DNA of 11,955 nt from Entrophospora sp. SA101. Its lineage: Eukaryota > Glomeromycota > Glomeromycetes > Entrophosporales > Entrophosporaceae. A program made the position numbers and the translations under genes. The notes under the pieces are model-generated. The model saw only the letters and a list, made by a program, of their open reading frames with translations. It ran no database searches and was not told where the DNA came from. How positions within the stretch are numbered: position 1 is the first letter of the stretch; the number at the start of each line of letters is the position of its first letter. The stretch lies in NCBI GenBank assembly GCA_958430865.1, contig CAUDNR010004625.1, forward strand, positions 15,861 to 27,815, written 5' to 3'. Shown in pieces: positions 1-8,387 of the stretch.

Positions 1-585
1 TTTTATTTTCAATCAAGGTCATTTTTTAGTTTCTTTAACTTCAATTTGAGCAACTTGTTGAGAAGTTAACTGTTCTAGCTGAGCCTTTAATCTTTTGATT
101 TCCTCTTTGTGATTAACATTCTCTTCTTCTAATTGCTTAATTCATTCTAATAACTCTTGCTTTTGTCATTTGCCTCACTCCTCAGATTTTTCTTGAAACT
201 TAACCACTTCTTCCCTTTCAATTTCCAATGCTTCCTCGGTTTCAGTCAGTTGTTCTTGCAGAGAGTTTATTTATTTTTCATAGAAAAGTGCCATTCCTCC
301 ATTTTGATTAGGTAAAAGAGGAAGTTCTTTTTCATTGCCCTTTTCTTTACAATCACAAATGTATCTAGTCTTTAACCTTCCACAACTACATTTAGGTAAT
401 TCATCATTTTCGAACTTGTCTTTACAACTTTCACAAGCCTTATCACTTTCAACAAATTTGCTAGTTGCTTTGCTTCGGGTTCTGATTTGACAAACTGCTT
501 TTTTTAAATTAGGACAAAAAACACAAGTAGAATTACTGCTATGTCATTCTTCTAACTCTAAAATAGTGTAAAGCAATTCTCTCAT
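1..585 (-). pseudogene. Gene A: Cys-cluster/coiled-coil protein, TGA=Trp code, 3' end beyond window
   Basis: Read with TGA as Trp, a frame opens at an ATG (583-585) and runs to the window edge with a single true stop, TAA at 271-273. Seven in-frame TGA codons (544, 175, 166, 142, 19, 13 and further copies in the same motifs) fall where paralogues in this window also have TGA, for example EKSEEW. There is no TGG in the frame. Residues 21-79 carry paired ligands C21/C24, C32, C51/C54, C66/C68, C77/C79, a zinc-ribbon-like pattern followed by ELPLLP. After the TAA comes a long Glu/Lys/Gln coiled coil ending AQIEVKETKKWPWLKI. It lies 15 bp downstream of gene B on the same strand, an operon-like spacing. 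The TAA makes this either a broken gene or two reading frames. Function is unknown. A zinc-binding plus coiled-coil protein is the only supportable description, and a Mollicutes (MRE) origin is inferred from the code. Confidence 0.7.
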
Positions 586-600
586 ATTAAATAAGGTAAA

Positions 601-1538
601 TTAGTTAACTTTTACTTCTATTTGAGCAATAAATTCTCGGGCTTGATGTTTTTTATTTTCTACCAATTGTTGAAGTTTTTGGAGTTTGGTTTTAATTCTT
701 GAGCCTAATTTTTGTAAAGTATTTCGTTTTTTAGGTAGAACAGGCAAGGGTTTTCTTTCTAAATACAGTTGTCTTTTTAGTTCTTCTTCTCTTTCTCCAC
801 TTCTTGCTAACATTTTCGATTTCTCTTCTGACTCCTCTTGTAGTTTTATATTTTTTGCTACCTCCTCTTCAAGCATTTTATCAGATTTTTGTAGCATTAG
901 TGATTTTTCTTTAAAATCTTCTGCTTGAGCTTTACTTCACTTTTCACCAACTGCTATAATTCGTTCAATCTTGCTTCCTATAATATCTTTAAGAATTATA
1001 TCCTTAGCAGGCTTGCCTCAAATATTACCTCCTTCTTTTATTTGAGAAAAAATATGAGCTCTTTGATTTCATAGTTTCCAATCTTTTTTCAATTCAGTGG
1101 CTAACTCAGTGTCTTCAAAATAATCTATAATAATTCTCTCAACAATTTTTTCTAAGTTTTCTTTGCCTTCCCATTTATAGTCATACATAAGACTATGTTG
1201 AAAACAAATATTCATAACCTGATTTCTTAATGGTTTGCTAATCAATTTCCTTAAATCTTGTTCAATATTTTTACTACAATGAGGAAATCTATTTTTCATA
1301 TCTACCAATATTTGGTGAATTTGGTCAGTTGCTTCTTGCTTAAATTCAGCTTCTTCTTGTTCACCTACTTCTAGATTTTTTAATTCAGTAATTTCTTGTT
1401 CTTTATTGGATAATTGCTTTTTCAATGTTCCAATTTCATTGATTAGTCCTTTATTTGCTGTTGTTGTTCTTTTAGATGTTTGTCATGATTTTCTTGATTG
1501 TTCCTTTTTTTATTTATTCTTTTAATATACTTATATCC
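601..1538 (-). pseudogene. Gene B: coiled-coil protein, TGA=Trp code, frameshifted near its 5' end
   Basis: Under the standard code this looks like two short frames (601-897 and 1069-1425), but they share a reading frame. Reading TGA as Trp at 1069, 1018 and 937 joins them into one uninterrupted stretch from about 1440 to the TAA at 601. Two TGG codons are also used. Upstream of about 1445 the coiled-coil sequence (HDKHLKEQQQQIKD) continues in another frame, as if one T had been lost; that frame is open back to a TAA at 1539-1541 and has no clear ATG. The middle (about 1070-1320) is a helical region with Cys, Arg and Trp. The C-terminal third is coiled coil with a PLPVLPKK motif and ends AQIEVKVN, matching the AQIEVK of genes A and E. 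I recognise no named domain. Start codon unknown (a TTG lies at 1425, an ATG at 1299). Confidence 0.65.
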
Positions 1539-1689
1539 TTAGGGTATATTAAGCATATAAATTATTTTAATACTTTTTTACTTTAAAAGCTAACAATATT
1601 TGTCAAAAGATTAAACTTATTAAACCTAATGACACCAAGAGACAAATTAATGAATGACAAAGTCATGAAAGTGATTTTATCCTGATATT

Positions 1690-3457
1690 TTATTTGTTGC
1701 CAGTATAGAATGGTCTTGGACAAGTGATATCTTTGTATTCATCTTTCACAAATGGGCGAATATTCCAGTAAAGATATTCTTGTCTTTTGTAATCCAAAGG
1801 AGGTGGTGTTAACATTAAAGTAGATAAAGCTCTAATTTCTTCAAAAATATCTGCTTTATTAGTTTTCAATAAATTGAATTCAGCAAAAGGTCCATTAGCA
1901 ACTTCTTGAACGTTTACTGTATATACCAAGATTAGATGCTTCAAAAAGAAAATGCTGATATTTTTGTATACTAGGTAATTTCTTAAAATAAATCCAAAAA
2001 TAGATTTGATATCTAAATATTGAAAACCTTTTCCACCCTCATAACATTGGGCTTTATTCAATCCTGCTGGACTAGACTTATTTACTACCTAAACCACATG
2101 ATCCAGACAATCTATTCTTGTTCTCCTATAGAATTTTTTTATTAAACCAAAGCTACCATCACATTTGAATTTGGTATGTCCTGGAATCATGAAATTCAAT
2201 TCAATACTTTCACAATAACCACAAATTACCAAATATAAATAAAATCAAAGAGTAGTGTTATTTTTGTTCTGCCCACCAGCATTATCACAAGTAATCTTTA
2301 AATGTTTTTCACCTTTGATCAATTTCTTAATTCCATCAAAAATCATGCTAAGAGTTCCATTGGGCCCTTTTCCTATAATCTCATTTTTCATCAAGAACAT
2401 AATTAATTTGTTCTCTTACTGCTTCATCTTGAATACCAAATAAATGAACTTTACATGGACTAAGATAATAAATTTTACTTACTTGTTGATCTAAATGTGG
2501 CACATGAACATTTTGGGCTCAATCATAACTATAATGAGCAGTGGTATCAATACTGCAATATGATGTTTTACCTTTGGAATAACATTGATCAACTAGTTTT
2601 CTTTGTTCTTCTGCTAATTTGGTATTCTTATTATAATAATTTCTTTCTAATTTGGCCCTGAATAGATGTTTTTTAAATCTTTTGAGCAAATCTTTAGCTT
2701 CTTCCTCTTGGTGAGCATTATAATGTAAACCGTCTCTAAAATGCTGGCAAGTATCACACAAATCAGTTCTGGGACTCATTATTTGAATTTCTGGCGTCAA
2801 TTGATGTCATAATTTTCTGAAAGCATCATATTTTAGAGATTTCAAGTTACTATCTTCTAGACCAGCTATAAAATCCCTGTGCACAGATTTATAACTTATT
2901 TTAGCTGGCAAGAATGTGATTGATTGAGTTATTCTATTGTTGTTCCTTCCTGGACTTGGTAATCCATGAACTTCTGCATAGTTTTCTGGAAAATTCTTTA
3001 CTACTTCAGCAACATTTTTATCAATCACTATTTTAGTTTTCCATTGAGGCATCCTTTTAATATTGCCATGAATTCTTGGCAGAAGACCATGGTTTATCAG
3101 ATGATTTCTAATATTTTCAAAATAAGTTCTACCAATCCCTAACATATTAAAATAAGTTTCTTGACAAAGGAGTGTATTGTGATCCCAGTGATAGAAAGTT
3201 CTTTTGTTAGATCTATTTTTCTTTTTAAGGCATCTACTAGTACTTGTTGGTCCATCATCTATTGCTTTAACCTGTGTCATTAAAAATATGTCTTGCTCAG
3301 ATTTGGAAAGAGCTTGAAAGGATTCCCTTAATACTGCAAATTCTTTCTTGGGAATTCTGGAAAAGCAACCACATTTACAACCTTTTTCTAAAAAATTAAT
3401 TGCTTTTTCATATTCATTAGAACCATTATATTTATCATTTTCATTATTACTTTTCAT
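1690..3457 (-). pseudogene. DUF7869-type transposase-like gene, TGA=Trp code, decayed
   Basis: The ATG at 3457 starts a frame that, with TGA as Trp at 2807 and 2519, stays open to about 2386. There a shift in an A-run moves it into the frame holding KITCDNAGGQNKNN, a third TGA (2245) in TTLWFYLY, and PGHTKFKCDGSFGLIKK. A TAG at 2089-2091 and two compensating shifts between about 1920 and 2000 follow, before the TAA at 1690. N-terminal features are a CKCGC cluster (residues 28-32), a possible helix-turn-helix around residues 128-150 and an HGLPSPGR motif. A CDTC..H knuckle follows, then SIDTTAHYSYD. The spaced aspartates (SID, CDN, CDG) suggest an RNase H-like DDD/E core, as in the eukaryotic family I know as DUF7869, common in Rhizophagus; this is from memory. 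Three Trp are TGA and three TGG. Probably a mobile or formerly mobile element; the terminal repeats were not identified. Confidence 0.7.
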
Positions 3458-4089
3458 ATAAACTTATCCCCATATATATGATTTTATAATTTTTTGTTCA
3501 CTTTGTATTATTATCATACTGGCTTTCAGGACTAATGTATTAGGTTTTCCAATTTAAATTAAAAATGAAGAAAAATACAGTTATTCTCATACATACAACA
3601 ACAATCTTGCTAATTTTAATGACATTCATCCACAAGATTACAAACTTTCTTATGAAACAGAACATGCATTATACCTTTTATGTTTATTTGCTTTTCATAA
3701 TTTACACAAATGATATAACCATCAGAAGGTAAATAAAATTCCTTTCATATTGGATTCTATCATAGTGCAAGAATAAGCAGTGCATTTTATTAATGTCCTT
3801 TTTATACCTCACTACTTTGATTATTTATAGCCAGTTAGTCATTTAAAAGGAAAAAATTTTGAAAGAGGGCTTTTTAATTCACATTATATCTTTCTTCCCC
3901 TACTAAAGTTATAGTTTCACAATCAGAAGTCTTCAGATAATATTATATTAAAAGTAATTAAATTCTTAAAAAAGTATTAGAGTATTGATAATATATATAT
4001 AATTTTGTTATTTAATTTGCAAAGAAAATTCTAAACATTACAGATTTACTTTTTTTTCTCTCCATCTTATTACTAGATTAATCACAACT
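3458..4089. other. Intergenic stretch, no gene seen
   Basis: AT-rich sequence between the 5' end of the DUF7869-type gene and the 3' end of the kinase pseudogene, both on the minus strand. All frames are broken by frequent stops. I see no tRNA-like fold, no clear terminal inverted repeats and no long direct repeat. A TATATATGGGGATAAG stretch lies just upstream of the DUF7869-type ATG on the minus strand. It could be read as a weak ribosome-binding or TATA-like signal but is not convincing. Confidence 0.6.
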
Positions 4090-5453
4090 TCAACATAACT
4101 CACCAATCCTAACCTTCAACCCTTCATAATCACAATTTCTAGCAAGTTCAAATAGCTCCTTCCATAAGTTGGATTTCCCATGGATTTTCCAAAAATCTAG
4201 CATACTCTTGACAATTTGTATTTCCTAGAGGAAGTGCAACTGAACCAACCTGTCCATGTAAAACCAAGTAAAAACTTCTCAATAGACTAATTAAATCATC
4301 TGACTTCTGATAAACAATCTCCTTTCTATCCCTCACTGATTCCAACACTAAATCTGATGCACAGTCAAGTCCACCAGCAAATGGTAATGAAAGGTTAATA
4401 ATATTTACAGCATACCCCCAATCCATAACGTGGACAGTTCCAGTATCCCTATCTCTGAGGATATTACACCTACGAAGATCCCGATGCACGATACCTTGTG
4501 TATGAACATTTTGTATGATGTTAATTATTCTATCTAAATCTAATTTATTGAAACTATATATTTTATAACAGAGAGGCTTCATGACAAAAGAATTCTCATT
4601 AGAGAAAAGCACATTCGGAATACCATCACTTCCCTTCAATGTCGTAAGAATATCCACTTCTTCTTTGATCTTTTTACACATTGAATTTCGTGCAATCTTT
4701 ACTGCAATCCTGTGATCTGCATGCTGTCCCTTTAAAACAATCCCCTCAAAGACCTGTGCAGTTCTTTCATGTCCTAGCCATTTTAGAAGTTTAATGCAAT
4801 CAGAATTATTATTGTAAGAAATTTCTGACTCTCTCCACCCTAATTCTTCTGGAGTCCGTTGAAGAAGTGTAATAAGCCACTGCCATCCTGAATTATCATA
4901 CTTAAGAACTGCACGTGCAGTGCGATAATCTCTTCATTTACCTTTTCCACTTTCAGTATCATAATATGATGACAGTCAGAAAGAATTCCATAGACAAAAG
5001 TACGTGTTGGTTGAATTCGAAAAATTTTTAAAGCAAAAAAGGCCAACTGTCCAACATCGGCATTTGAGAAGGTTGTTTGGTTTGGCTTATATGGTTTGAT
5101 TTCTATGATCAGGCTGACATTGAGAGGGTCAAGTGATAAAGTCTTTTGCTATTCCAACAAAGTCTGGCTTACTCCTGTCAAGGATGTGAATCAGGTATGT
5201 GTCATGGACCATAAGTGTACCTGTCAGAGGTATGCATTGTTGTCTAAAATATTCTTGATAATCTTTTTCAGCACTAGAAATAGGAGGATCATGGAAACGT
5301 CCTTTGTGAGCATGATTTGATATACTTATATAGTTGATAGATTCTTGTATATTGACAGCAAAAGGAAAGCACATCACATTATGTGTATTTGTCATAATTG
5401 ATCTCCCAATATCCATTTCATTATCAATTTCTAGTAAATATTGATATTTTAAG

Positions 5454-5501
5454 CTTGTAAGCAACAAAAAAAAAATTGTATAAACATGTGTCATTACATA
5501 C
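5454..5501 (-). other. Probable short intron 2 of the kinase pseudogene
   Basis: Donor CAAG|GTATGT and acceptor GCTTACAAG|CTTAAA bound a 48-nt T-rich stretch. The downstream frame (LKYQYLLEID) is one base out of phase with exon 2. Either the true acceptor differs or a base has been lost, consistent with decay elsewhere in the gene. Confidence 0.5.
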
Positions 5502-5618
5502 CTTGTGTAGAGATTGTTGAGGCTTCAAATGAGATCCTTACTCTCTTCACCTGAAACTCTAAATCTTCCATTTTCTATTTCATTGATTCCATTGATTCAA
5601 TCATGATGTGCAATTGTC

Positions 5619-5869
5619 CTTGCATTTTTGTCAAGATGATTTAGGTGGGAAAGAGGTAAATGAGATTCCATATTTAATTAAAATGAAAATTAAATAACCA
5701 AAGAAAAATCACAAATGGTATTTACATCAACACCTTTCTCTGTGGTGTCAAATAAGAAACAGCAGCAAAAATAAACAAAGGAGTACAAATTAAAGTTTAA
5801 GTATGCCAAATAAATAAACGAAATGGAATGAATGGAAAATAATTTTTTTTTATGCAATTTGTTCATTAC
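5619..5869 (-). other. Probable spliceosomal intron 1 of the kinase pseudogene
   Basis: Donor AAAAAG|GTAATG follows exon 1 and acceptor TGCAAG|GACAAT precedes exon 2. Removing it joins GAA AAA G to GA CAA TTG in phase 1, keeping an open frame EEKGQLHIM. About 37 bp inside it (5808-5844) are repeated in inverted orientation at 7145-7181. Confidence 0.65.
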
Positions 5870-6240
5870 CTTTTTCTTCAAATTCGGCTAATTTTTTTTG
5901 TAAGAATATCACCTGCTCTCCCCAATCGTCCACCTTCTTCGTCAACTCTTCTTCTTTTTTCTCCAGCCTCGCCTTCTCCTCCTTGTCTTCTTCGTCAAGC
6001 TCTTTCCTCTTCCTTCTCAACGTCTTCAGCAACATTCCATCGTCCTCCCCTTCTTCGAACTTCTTCAATTCACCTTTTGCCTCTTCATGTTCTCTTTTTG
6101 TATCGTTTAATCCTTTTTCTATTTTTTCATATGTTGCCATTATTTGAATTAAAGAAAATTTAAAATCAATTTTTTTTTAAAAAATTTATTTATTGATCTA
6201 GATCGTAATTGTTACAATTCTGATAAATTAGTGGGCACAT

Positions 6241-6357
6241 GACTTGGAATTTATTTTTACGGACAATGATTTAAACGACAAAAAGATATTTTAATTCAAT
6301 TAATAATAATAATAGAAAAATATAAGTTAAAAATCGTTAGAGTACTTGCATGGGAGG
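6241..6357. repeat. 117-bp direct repeat, copy 1
   Basis: This sequence, starting GACTTGGAATTT and ending GCATGGGAGG, recurs apparently without change at 6405-6521. The two copies are separated by a 47-bp spacer. It lies about 100 bp upstream of the kinase pseudogene ATG, so it may be duplicated promoter or upstream DNA of that gene. Confidence 0.9.
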
Positions 6358-6404
6358 AAAATACTCGGACCCAAAGCCATTTGTGAGTATTACCTATTAT
6401 TTGT

Positions 6405-6521
6405 GACTTGGAATTTATTTTTACGGACAATGATTTAAACGACAAAAAGATATTTTAATTCAATTAATAATAATAATAGAAAAATATAAGTTAAAAATCG
6501 TTAGAGTACTTGCATGGGAGG
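6405..6521. repeat. 117-bp direct repeat, copy 2, abutting the C1 fragment
   Basis: Second copy of the repeat at 6241-6357. After copy 1 the sequence continues AAAATACTCGG. After copy 2 it switches at GGGAGG directly into the TGA=Trp gene fragment C1, so the repeat end marks a junction. Confidence 0.9.
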
Positions 6522-7145
6522 TGAACAAGAATGTAACTTCTGTTTTCTAGATTTTGATGACCCAACTCTTCTTAATTATGATACTGCTCCTGCTACTCAT
6601 CAAATGGTGGTTTGTAATACTCCTGATGGTTATTCTGACATTGCTTTTATCTGTGGTGAACGTAAAAATGATTATGATAATAATACTCTTCCATGATGTG
6701 AGAAATGTGGTGGTTAAAAAGGAATAGAAACAGATGTTTTGTAGTCATTTAAAAAATCAATCAACTAAACCACTTTCTGACAAAGAACTACTTTCACAAG
6801 CTTTCAGTTTTCACCTAGAAAATAAAGCTAGAGAACTAGAAAAAGAGTTATCAATTACCAAAGAAGAATTAAAAATTGAAAGAGAAGAAATAGCCAAGTT
6901 TCAGGAAAAATCTGAAGAGTGAAGTAAAAAGCAAAAACAGGAATTACTAGATAAGGTAAAGGGTTTAGAAGAAAGAATTAAATAACTAGAAGAGGCCAGT
7001 GTTCACTTTGTCTGGTTTTGTTGCAGCATGCCCCATATTAATCTTATACACAAGTTTATCTTAGGTCATCACAGGTAATCAAGCACAGGAACTTAGACAA
7101 GAGACAATTGATCAGATATGATTTTTTATATTTTAAACCAAATCA
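6516..7145 (+). pseudogene. C1: 5'-truncated Cys-cluster/coiled-coil gene, TGA=Trp code
   Basis: Near-duplicate of 8388-9020, lacking the first codons. It begins at the repeat junction with GEQECNFC and keeps the Cys pairs up to LPWCEKCG, where W is TGA (6694). Relative to C2 it has lost a base near 6709, bringing in a TAA, and another near 6737. A second frame from 6734 then carries the coiled coil (LSDKELLSQAFSFHLEN onward) with TGA (6920) in EKSEEW, exactly as in gene A. A TAA lies at 6983-6985. From about 6996 the coil is interrupted by about 80 bp that include a 37-bp repeated motif, and coil-like NQAQELRQETIDQI resumes at 7077 in another frame. The ATG at 6514 comes from the fungal-side repeat, not from the original gene. 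Not functional as written; the family function is unknown. Confidence 0.7.
7000..7036 (+). repeat. 37-bp repeat, copy 1
   Basis: Runs TGTTCAC to GCCCCAT, with TTTTGTTGCAGCATG inside. An identical copy lies at 8875-8911, and an inverted copy with one mismatch at 11356-11392. It sits within a stretch that interrupts the coiled coil of C1. Confidence 0.85.
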
Positions 7146-7397
7146 ATTATTTTTCATTCATTCCATTTTGTTTATTTATTTATTTGACTGTGGAATATTT
7201 AACCCACTATTTACAATTATAACTAAATTTGTCATCTGTTTCATTCTTTATTTATTTTTTTATATCATTTATTTCCTTTACATTTGTTCACCATTACTAT
7301 TTCCTTTACACCATTGAATAACTTTTACAGGAAAAAGAAAACAGTCATTTTCTTTTGATGATGCAAATAAAAGGAAGAGACTCAAGCAAACAGATAT
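7145..7397 (+). pseudogene. Fragment of a kinase-family gene: intron 1 end plus one exon
   Basis: 7145-7181 matches, inverted and with about two mismatches, part of intron 1 of the kinase pseudogene. Following T-rich sequence reaches TTTTACAG at 7330. If 7331-7397 is the exon and the intron is phase 1, as in the kinase gene, it reads GKRKQSFSFDDANKRKRLKQ, a basic stretch of the kind I recall after the coiled coil in related fungal kinases. A GTAATA donor at 7398 and TTTTTTAG at 7499 could bound a further intron. This looks like a piece of a second kinase-family gene in opposite orientation to 4090-6140, caught between two TGA=Trp segments. The exon assignment is inference; the inverted match is direct. 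Confidence 0.45.
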
Positions 7398-7549
7398 GTA
7401 ATATTATTAGCATATTCTTATATAGAATTGAAATATTCATACATTCCATTAATCTTGTAAAATATCAGAAATTTTATTCATTGATTTTTCATTTTTTAGA
7501 GCTGGCAAGTGAAAGAATGATTGAATTTTAGAAGGCTGCTTTATCATCA

Positions 7550-8362
7550 ATGATTAATCCAGATGATAAGTTTATTTCCTTTCCAGATGGTGTGAATATC
7601 TTTGGTAGTAAAGGTTTTGGATCTGCTTTTATAATTTGTGAATGTTATAAAGATTTGTGGAAATTGATCACTGAAGATAAAAATTATAATGGTTGGATTG
7701 TCACTGGAAATCAGCCTTACTGAAAGTTCAGAATATATTGTAACAAGTTTAAGAACCTTAGAAAGATTTACTTGACCTAACAATGGTTGAGTAAGTTATC
7801 CAAAAAAGAATAGAATTGAAATTGAAAGAGTTGTTTTCAGTGATGGATTCACTTCCAAAAATATTAAATATTGTTAAAAGTTTTGTTAGTGAAGCATTAA
7901 ATTATGAAGAAGCTTTTGGTTTTACTTACCAAGAAAAAGAGGAATTAAAAGAAAAGAATGCTGTTTTAGAAGAAAAAGTTGCTGAATTAGAAGCAAAGCA
8001 AAAAGAACTGGAAATAAAAGTAGAAGAGTTGGAAGATGAAGTGGAAATGGAATGAGAAGAAGCTGAAAAAGCATTAAACACAGCTATGAAGTGGAGAAAA
8101 TGTCAAATGAATGAAATGATACTAAAACATGATGCTGCAATGGGCAAACTCTTAGACCAAATAGATTTGTTGGAAAATAACTTGTCAGGAAATAAACTGA
8201 AGAGATAATTTAGCAAACAAAGAATTACCAGCTTTACCAAAACAACAAAAAGAAAATAGATTACAAAAGTTTAAACAATTAGTAAATAAAGCAAAAGAAA
8301 AACTAAAGAGAAATTCCAAGCTTTTATTATTCAGAAAAGTAAGTAGATTAATATGAAATTAG
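7550..8362 (+). pseudogene. Gene D: coiled-coil protein, TGA=Trp code, frameshifted
   Basis: Three pieces in sequence order. An ATG at 7550 opens 76 codons to the TAA at 7778, with TGA (7721) as Trp in QPYWKFRIYC, two TGG codons and several Cys; this resembles loosely the N-terminal domain of C2. A shift leads into the frame from about 7795 (TTG at 7816), a strongly charged coiled coil with TGA (8053) as Trp in EMEWEEAEK, ending at the TAA 8206-8208. A further shift at about 8204 leads to ELPALPKQQKENRLQKF and a basic tail ending at TAG 8360-8362; the LPxLP plus Lys-rich pattern matches the tail of gene B. The end overlaps the start of C2 by 10 bp, as in bacterial operons. A possible earlier part (ELASERMIEF, then TAG) lies at 7500-7531. 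Function unknown. Confidence 0.6.
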
Positions 8363-8387
8363 AATATAGAGTTCTGGAAATAGCAAA

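Larger units (their letters stand above)
4090..6140 (-). pseudogene. Coiled-coil / nuclease-like / protein-kinase gene (Crinkler-like family), broken
   Basis: Exon 1 (6140-5870) encodes a highly charged coiled coil starting MATYEKIEKGLND. Exon 2 is 5618-5502 and exon 3 runs from 5453 to a TGA at 4090. The middle has KPDFVG followed by LIIEIKP, a PD-(D/E)xK-nuclease-like arrangement. The kinase part has a degenerate P-loop (LGHERTAQVFEG), RIAVKIAR with the likely ATP-binding Lys, GIVHRDLRRCNIL with the catalytic Asp and Asn, and DWG in place of DFG. Breaks visible: a TAG in exon 2 (5575-5577), a phase mismatch at the second intron, and frameshifts near 5130, 4925 and 4165. All Trp codons seen are TGG, so the gene follows the standard code. 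The domain order recalls nuclease-kinase Crinkler-like proteins expanded in arbuscular mycorrhizal fungi (from memory). As it stands it cannot give a full-length product. Confidence 0.75.

Noticed and set aside
686..928. Plus-strand Ser/Phe-rich frame
   Set aside because: It lies opposite gene B; the composition is what the complement of a Glu/Lys coiled coil gives.
1690..3457. RIP-like C-to-T mutation as the cause of the TGA codons
   Set aside because: It should also turn many CAA/CAG codons into stops; these are intact, with only one TAG in the gene, and the coiled-coil paralogues share TGA at fixed positions.
5852..6163. Plus-strand frame rich in Ser, Pro and Leu
   Set aside because: Antisense shadow of the coiled-coil exon 1 of the kinase pseudogene.
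7108..7317. Plus-strand Phe/Ile/Leu-rich frame
   Set aside because: T-rich sequence matching a kinase-family intron; a coding role is unlikely.
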